Source: Sulfitobacter sp. LCG007
GTDB lineage: Bacteria; Pseudomonadota; Alphaproteobacteria; Rhodobacterales; Rhodobacteraceae
Assembly (NCBI RefSeq): GCF_040801785.1
Contig: NZ_CP161805.1
Span: 992,001-1,056,000 of the forward strand
DNA: 64,000 bases
Reading direction: 5' to 3'
This document shows positions 60,975 to 64,000 of the stretch, piece after piece. The notes under the pieces were generated by a model, which searched no databases, was not told where the DNA came from, and was given only the letters and a program-made list of their open reading frames with translations. Every line of letters starts with the position of its first letter. The first letter of the stretch is position 1. Both the position numbers and the translations under genes were made by a program.

Positions 60975-61922
60975 TCAACCGCGCGGGGCGGCGGCCCGGC
61001 GCAGGCGGTCGTTGATGGCAAGGCCCAGACCGCGTGCGGGAATCGCCGCGACCGCGATGGCGCATCCGGTCGCGTCCAGACTGTGAAGGTGGCCAAACAG
61101 ATTGGCGGCCGCTTCCGACAGGTCGCCGGCGGCGGACAGGTTCAGGGTGCAGTCCATCGGTCCGAACCCCAGCAGCACCTCTCCGTCCCGCGCGGTGCGC
61201 GCATCCAGCCGGACCCGGGCGGCGGGAGCGTAATGCGACGAAAGCTGTCCCGGCGCCGAGACCTCGCCCCCGACGGGCAGTTCCAGCGCGCCACCAAGCG
61301 CCGCTTCCAGCGCCTCGACCGGCAATCCGCCCGCCCGCAGAAGCTGCGGCTCGGCCCCGGCAAGGCCGACGATGGTGCTTTCGAGGCCGACCGGACAGGG
61401 CCCGTCGTCCAGCACGGCGGCGATACTGTTGCCCAGTCCCGACATCACGTGCTTGGCCGTGGTCGGGCTGATCCGCCCGGAAGGATTGGCCGATGGCGCG
61501 GCGACCGGCCCCCCGAATGCCCCGAGCAGGGCGCGGGCAGAGGGATGCGCCGGGACCCGGATCGCGGCGGTGCCCAGCCCCGCCGTTACCAGTTCCGAAA
61601 GCCCGTGGTCCCGGGCGAGCGGCAGCACCAGCGTCAGCGGTCCGGGCCAGAAGGCCGAGGCGAGCCTGTCCGCGACGTCCGACCAAACGACGTGGCGCCG
61701 GGCGGCCTGTGCGTCGGGGACATGCACGATCAGCGGGTTGAAGCTGGGCCGGCCCTTGGCCGCGTAGATTTCCGCCACCGCTTTGCCGTTGCACGCGTCC
61801 GCGCCGAGGCCGTAGACTGTCTCGGTGGGGAAGGCGACAAGGCGGCCGTCCGCCAGAAGCCGTGCGGCTTCGGCGATGCCGTCTGCGTCGGGACGAAGGG
61901 TTAGGGCGGTCTGCTGGGACAT
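60975..61922 (-). CDS. Threonylcarbamoyl-AMP synthase (Sua5/YrdC/YwlC)
   Basis: A 315-residue Sua5-type enzyme. An N-terminal YrdC domain (about 1-200) has GRLVAFPTETVYGLGADACN, KGRPSFNPLIVHV and PSANPSGRISPT, and the C-terminal Sua5 domain follows from about 235 (APGQLSSHYAPAARVRL). It makes threonylcarbamoyl-AMP for the t6A modification of tRNAs that read ANN codons. GGAG lies four bases before ATG 61922. The length (two-domain Sua5 form) and motifs are complete. Confidence 0.92.
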   Translation of the reverse strand: MSQQTALTLRPDADGIAEAARLLADGRLVAFPTETVYGLGADACNGKAVAEIYAAKGRPSFNPLIVHVPDAQAARRHVVWSDVADRLASAFWPGPLTLVLPLARDHGLSELVTAGLGTAAIRVPAHPSARALLGAFGGPVAAPSANPSGRISPTTAKHVMSGLGNSIAAVLDDGPCPVGLESTIVGLAGAEPQLLRAGGLPVEALEAALGGALELPVGGEVSAPGQLSSHYAPAARVRLDARTARDGEVLLGFGPMDCTLNLSAAGDLSEAAANLFGHLHSLDATGCAIAVAAIPARGLGLAINDRLRRAAAPRG

Positions 61923-62056
61923 GTCGCTCCGTGACGCCGCGTTCCGGTTGCCGCAGGGAAAGCGGCAGATCATCCTCGCTTGCGAAACCGCCTTCTAGCG
62001 GCAGGCGCGCGCCTTGCCAAGAAGGTGCCGGAAGTCCCGATGGAGAGAGAGACGAG

Positions 62057-63769
62057 ATGCCTTACAAAGCCCGGGTCGAAGAATTTCTGTTTCTGTTCGA
62101 GCATGTGGTTCCGCTCGAGCCGCTGCGGGCGACCGAGGCCTATGCCGAGGCCACAGACGACATCACCCGCGCCATCCTGACCGAGGCCGGCAGGCTTTGC
62201 GATGAGGTCATGGCGCCGCTTCAGCGCAATGGCGACCTGCATCCGGCCCGGCTCGAGAACGGCGTGGTGCGTACCTCTCCGGGGTTCGCCGAGGGCTGGA
62301 AGGCCATCGCCGAGGGCGGCTGGATCGGGATCGCGGCGGATCCGGCGTACGGCGGCATGGGCCTGCCGATGGCGCTGGCCTCGGCCGTGAATGAAATGAT
62401 GAGCGGGGCCTGCCTGGCGCTGCAGCTGGCCCCGTTGATGAGCCAGGGTCAGATCGAGGCGCTCGAACACCACGCAAGCGACGAGATCAAGGCGCTGTAC
62501 CTGCCGAAACTCGTCTCGGGCGAATGGACCGGCACCATGAACCTGACGGAACCGCAGGCGGGATCGGATGTCGGGGCCCTGAGCACCAGGGCCGAGCCGC
62601 TCGACGACGGAACCTATGCGATCTCGGGCCAGAAGATCTACATCTCCTGGGGCGATCACGACGTGGCCGAGAACGTCTGTCATCTGGTCCTCGCGCGCCT
62701 GCCCGACGCACCTGCGGGAACGCGGGGCATATCGCTGTTCCTGGTTCCGAAATACCTTCCGGACGCCGATGGCAATCCGGGCGCAGCCAACGGTCTGCGT
62801 GTCGTCAGCCTCGAGCACAAGCTGGGCCTGCACGGTTCTCCCACCGCAGTGATGGAATACGATCGCGCGACCGGCTGGCTGATCGGGCCCGAGCAGGGCG
62901 GGATGGCCGCGATGTTCACGATGATGAACAACGCCCGCCTCGGCGTGGGCGAGCAGGGCATCGGTGCCGCCGAGGGCGCCTGCCAGAAGGCGCTGGAATT
63001 CGCCGCCGAGCGCCGGCAGGGCCGCTCGCCGGTCGAGGGTGGCAGCGGCACGATCATGGACCATGCGGATGTGCGGCGCATGCTGATGACAATGAAGGCG
63101 GACATCTTCGCCGCGCGCGCCATCGCGGCCAGTTGCGCGGTAGCGATCGACATGGGCAAGGCCACCGGCAATGCCGCATGGAAGGCCCGCGCGGCGCTGC
63201 TGACACCCATCGTGAAGGCATTCGGCACGGACACCGGCATCGCGGTCGCGGAGATGGCGGTGCAGGTGCACGGCGGCATGGGCTACATCGAGGAAACCGG
63301 GGCGGCGCAATTCGCGCGCGACGTCCGGGTAACGGCGATCTACGAGGGTACGAACGGCATTCAGGCGATGGACCTTGTCGGGCGCAAGATGATGGATGGC
63401 GGCGAGGCGGCGCAGGCCGTGGTGGACGAGATCGCAGAGATATCCGAAGCCGCCCGCGCGGACCTGCCGGAGCTGGCCGAGGCCGTTTGGCAGGCGGGCG
63501 AGAGCCTGCGCGAGGCGACCGATTGGCTGGTGGGACAGGAGATGAACACGCGCTTCGCCGGCGCCGTGCCATACCTGCGCGCCTTCGCGCGTGTGCTGGG
63601 CGGGGCGCTGCAACTCAGGGCCGCCATGGCCGACCGGGGCGGGGCGCGGGAAACGCTGGCGCGGTTCTACATCCGCCGTCTGCTGCCCGAATACATCGGC
63701 TTGCTGGCCCATGCGCAGGCCGGCGTTGACGAACTCTACGCGATTGCGCCCGACGAGATCGCCGCCTGA
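62057..63769 (+). CDS. Acyl-CoA dehydrogenase (large DmdC/AcdA-type)
   Basis: A 570-residue acyl-CoA dehydrogenase of the long form. The N-terminal YKARVEEFLFLFEHVV motif and the total length are typical of the DmdC-like group. MNLTEPQAGSDVGALSTRA is the flavin/substrate signature, VQVHGGMGYIEETGAAQFARDVRVTAIYEGTNGIQAMDLVGRK the FAD-end motif, and the C-terminal domain after 450 is the extra helical part. It oxidises an acyl-CoA (chain length or methylthio group not predictable) to the enoyl-CoA, feeding electrons to ETF. ATG 62057 follows GAGAGAGACGAG. A metallo-hydrolase gene overlaps its stop. Confidence 0.9.
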   Translation: MPYKARVEEFLFLFEHVVPLEPLRATEAYAEATDDITRAILTEAGRLCDEVMAPLQRNGDLHPARLENGVVRTSPGFAEGWKAIAEGGWIGIAADPAYGGMGLPMALASAVNEMMSGACLALQLAPLMSQGQIEALEHHASDEIKALYLPKLVSGEWTGTMNLTEPQAGSDVGALSTRAEPLDDGTYAISGQKIYISWGDHDVAENVCHLVLARLPDAPAGTRGISLFLVPKYLPDADGNPGAANGLRVVSLEHKLGLHGSPTAVMEYDRATGWLIGPEQGGMAAMFTMMNNARLGVGEQGIGAAEGACQKALEFAAERRQGRSPVEGGSGTIMDHADVRRMLMTMKADIFAARAIAASCAVAIDMGKATGNAAWKARAALLTPIVKAFGTDTGIAVAEMAVQVHGGMGYIEETGAAQFARDVRVTAIYEGTNGIQAMDLVGRKMMDGGEAAQAVVDEIAEISEAARADLPELAEAVWQAGESLREATDWLVGQEMNTRFAGAVPYLRAFARVLGGALQLRAAMADRGGARETLARFYIRRLLPEYIGLLAHAQAGVDELYAIAPDEIAA

Positions 63770-64000
63770 TGGAGGATTTCTCGCCCCAGCCGCTGCGCTA
63801 TCCCTTCGAGGCGCCTCCCGAACGCGGCGAGGCCGTCGAGGTGGCCGAGGGTGTGCTCTGGATGCGCCTGCCGCTGCCGATGAAGCTCGACCACGTCAAC
63901 GTCTACGCGCTTGACGACGGGGACGGATGGACGGTGGTCGACACCGGCTTCGACACGCGTCTGGGCCGCGAGATCTGGGAATCGCTCTTTGCCGGCGCGC
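63769..64000 (+). CDS. MBL-fold metallo-hydrolase (N-terminal part; gene runs off the window)
   Basis: Seventy-seven residues are visible before the window ends. The ATG at 63769 overlaps the acyl-CoA dehydrogenase stop by one base (TGATG). MRLPLPMKLDHVNVYALDDGDGWTVVDTGFDT is the usual opening strand-turn-strand of the metallo-beta-lactamase superfamily, before the HxHxDH motif, which lies beyond base 64000. Coupled translation with the dehydrogenase suggests a linked role, for example acyl-CoA or lactone/thioester hydrolysis. Confidence 0.8.
   Translation, partial: MEDFSPQPLRYPFEAPPERGEAVEVAEGVLWMRLPLPMKLDHVNVYALDDGDGWTVVDTGFDTRLGREIWESLFAGA

Overview
The window looks like a chromosomal segment of a high-GC alphaproteobacterium, most likely a marine Rhodobacteraceae (Roseobacter-group) member. 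The reasons are the dense GC-rich coding, the frequent ATGA/TGATG overlaps, the TRAP transporter, the stand-alone Hint-domain protein, the ScfR/RamB-type regulator beside acyl-CoA carbon-assimilation genes, and a C1/methylamine-type FAD-GcvT enzyme. No rRNA, CRISPR array, integrase, transposase or phage gene was seen. One tRNA (Gln, TTG) is present.

Layout. 1-3.9 kb: the N-terminal part of a SecF-like protein, an SDR/FAH pair of the L-fucose (2-keto-3-deoxy-L-fuconate) type, and divergently an ETHE1/Blh-like metallo-hydrolase with a VOC protein. 3.9-6.4 kb: a visibly AT-richer island with a single gene, a GHKL ATPase fused to a C-terminal HEPN-like segment. This is the best candidate for an undescribed conflict or defence gene. 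6.4-16.1 kb: a membrane protein paired with a ClpP-like periplasmic protease, then housekeeping genes (YgiD, thioredoxin-like, AroE-like, lytic transglycosylase, outer-membrane protein, deacetylase/GNAT pair, YeiH). 16.5-22.4 kb: a GMC oxidoreductase divergent from a TRAP transporter operon and its IclR regulator, with repeats in the shared promoter region.

22.5-30.5 kb is the metabolic core: an ScfR-type regulator divergent from serine-glyoxylate aminotransferase, malyl-CoA lyase, both subunits of malate-CoA ligase, a mesaconyl-C4-CoA hydratase-like protein and a mesaconyl-CoA C1-C4 CoA-transferase-like protein. It appears to join serine-cycle reactions to the mesaconyl-to-citramalyl-CoA arm of the 3-hydroxypropionate bicycle. 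A hydroxypyruvate/glyoxylate reductase (38.6 kb) and a dimethylglycine/sarcosine dehydrogenase-like enzyme (43 kb) could feed or complete this C1/glyoxylate network.

30.5-46.3 kb: a membrane-fused alpha/beta hydrolase, a diguanylate cyclase, tRNA-Gln, a self-sufficient CYP116B-type P450 translationally overlapped with a quinone reductase, gamma-glutamyltransferase, a D-lactate-dehydrogenase-type flavoprotein and a Hint-domain protein. 46.3-53 kb: tightly overlapped minus-strand genes, including pyrB, a dihydroorotase homologue lacking its HxH zinc motif, and plsY. 52.5-64 kb: uracil-DNA glycosylase, LysE exporter, MoaB, an RND efflux pair, a DsbD-N-like protein, YqgE/AlgH, Sua5, an acyl-CoA dehydrogenase and the start of an MBL-fold gene. 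Functions are read from sequence and family knowledge only; no database search was run.
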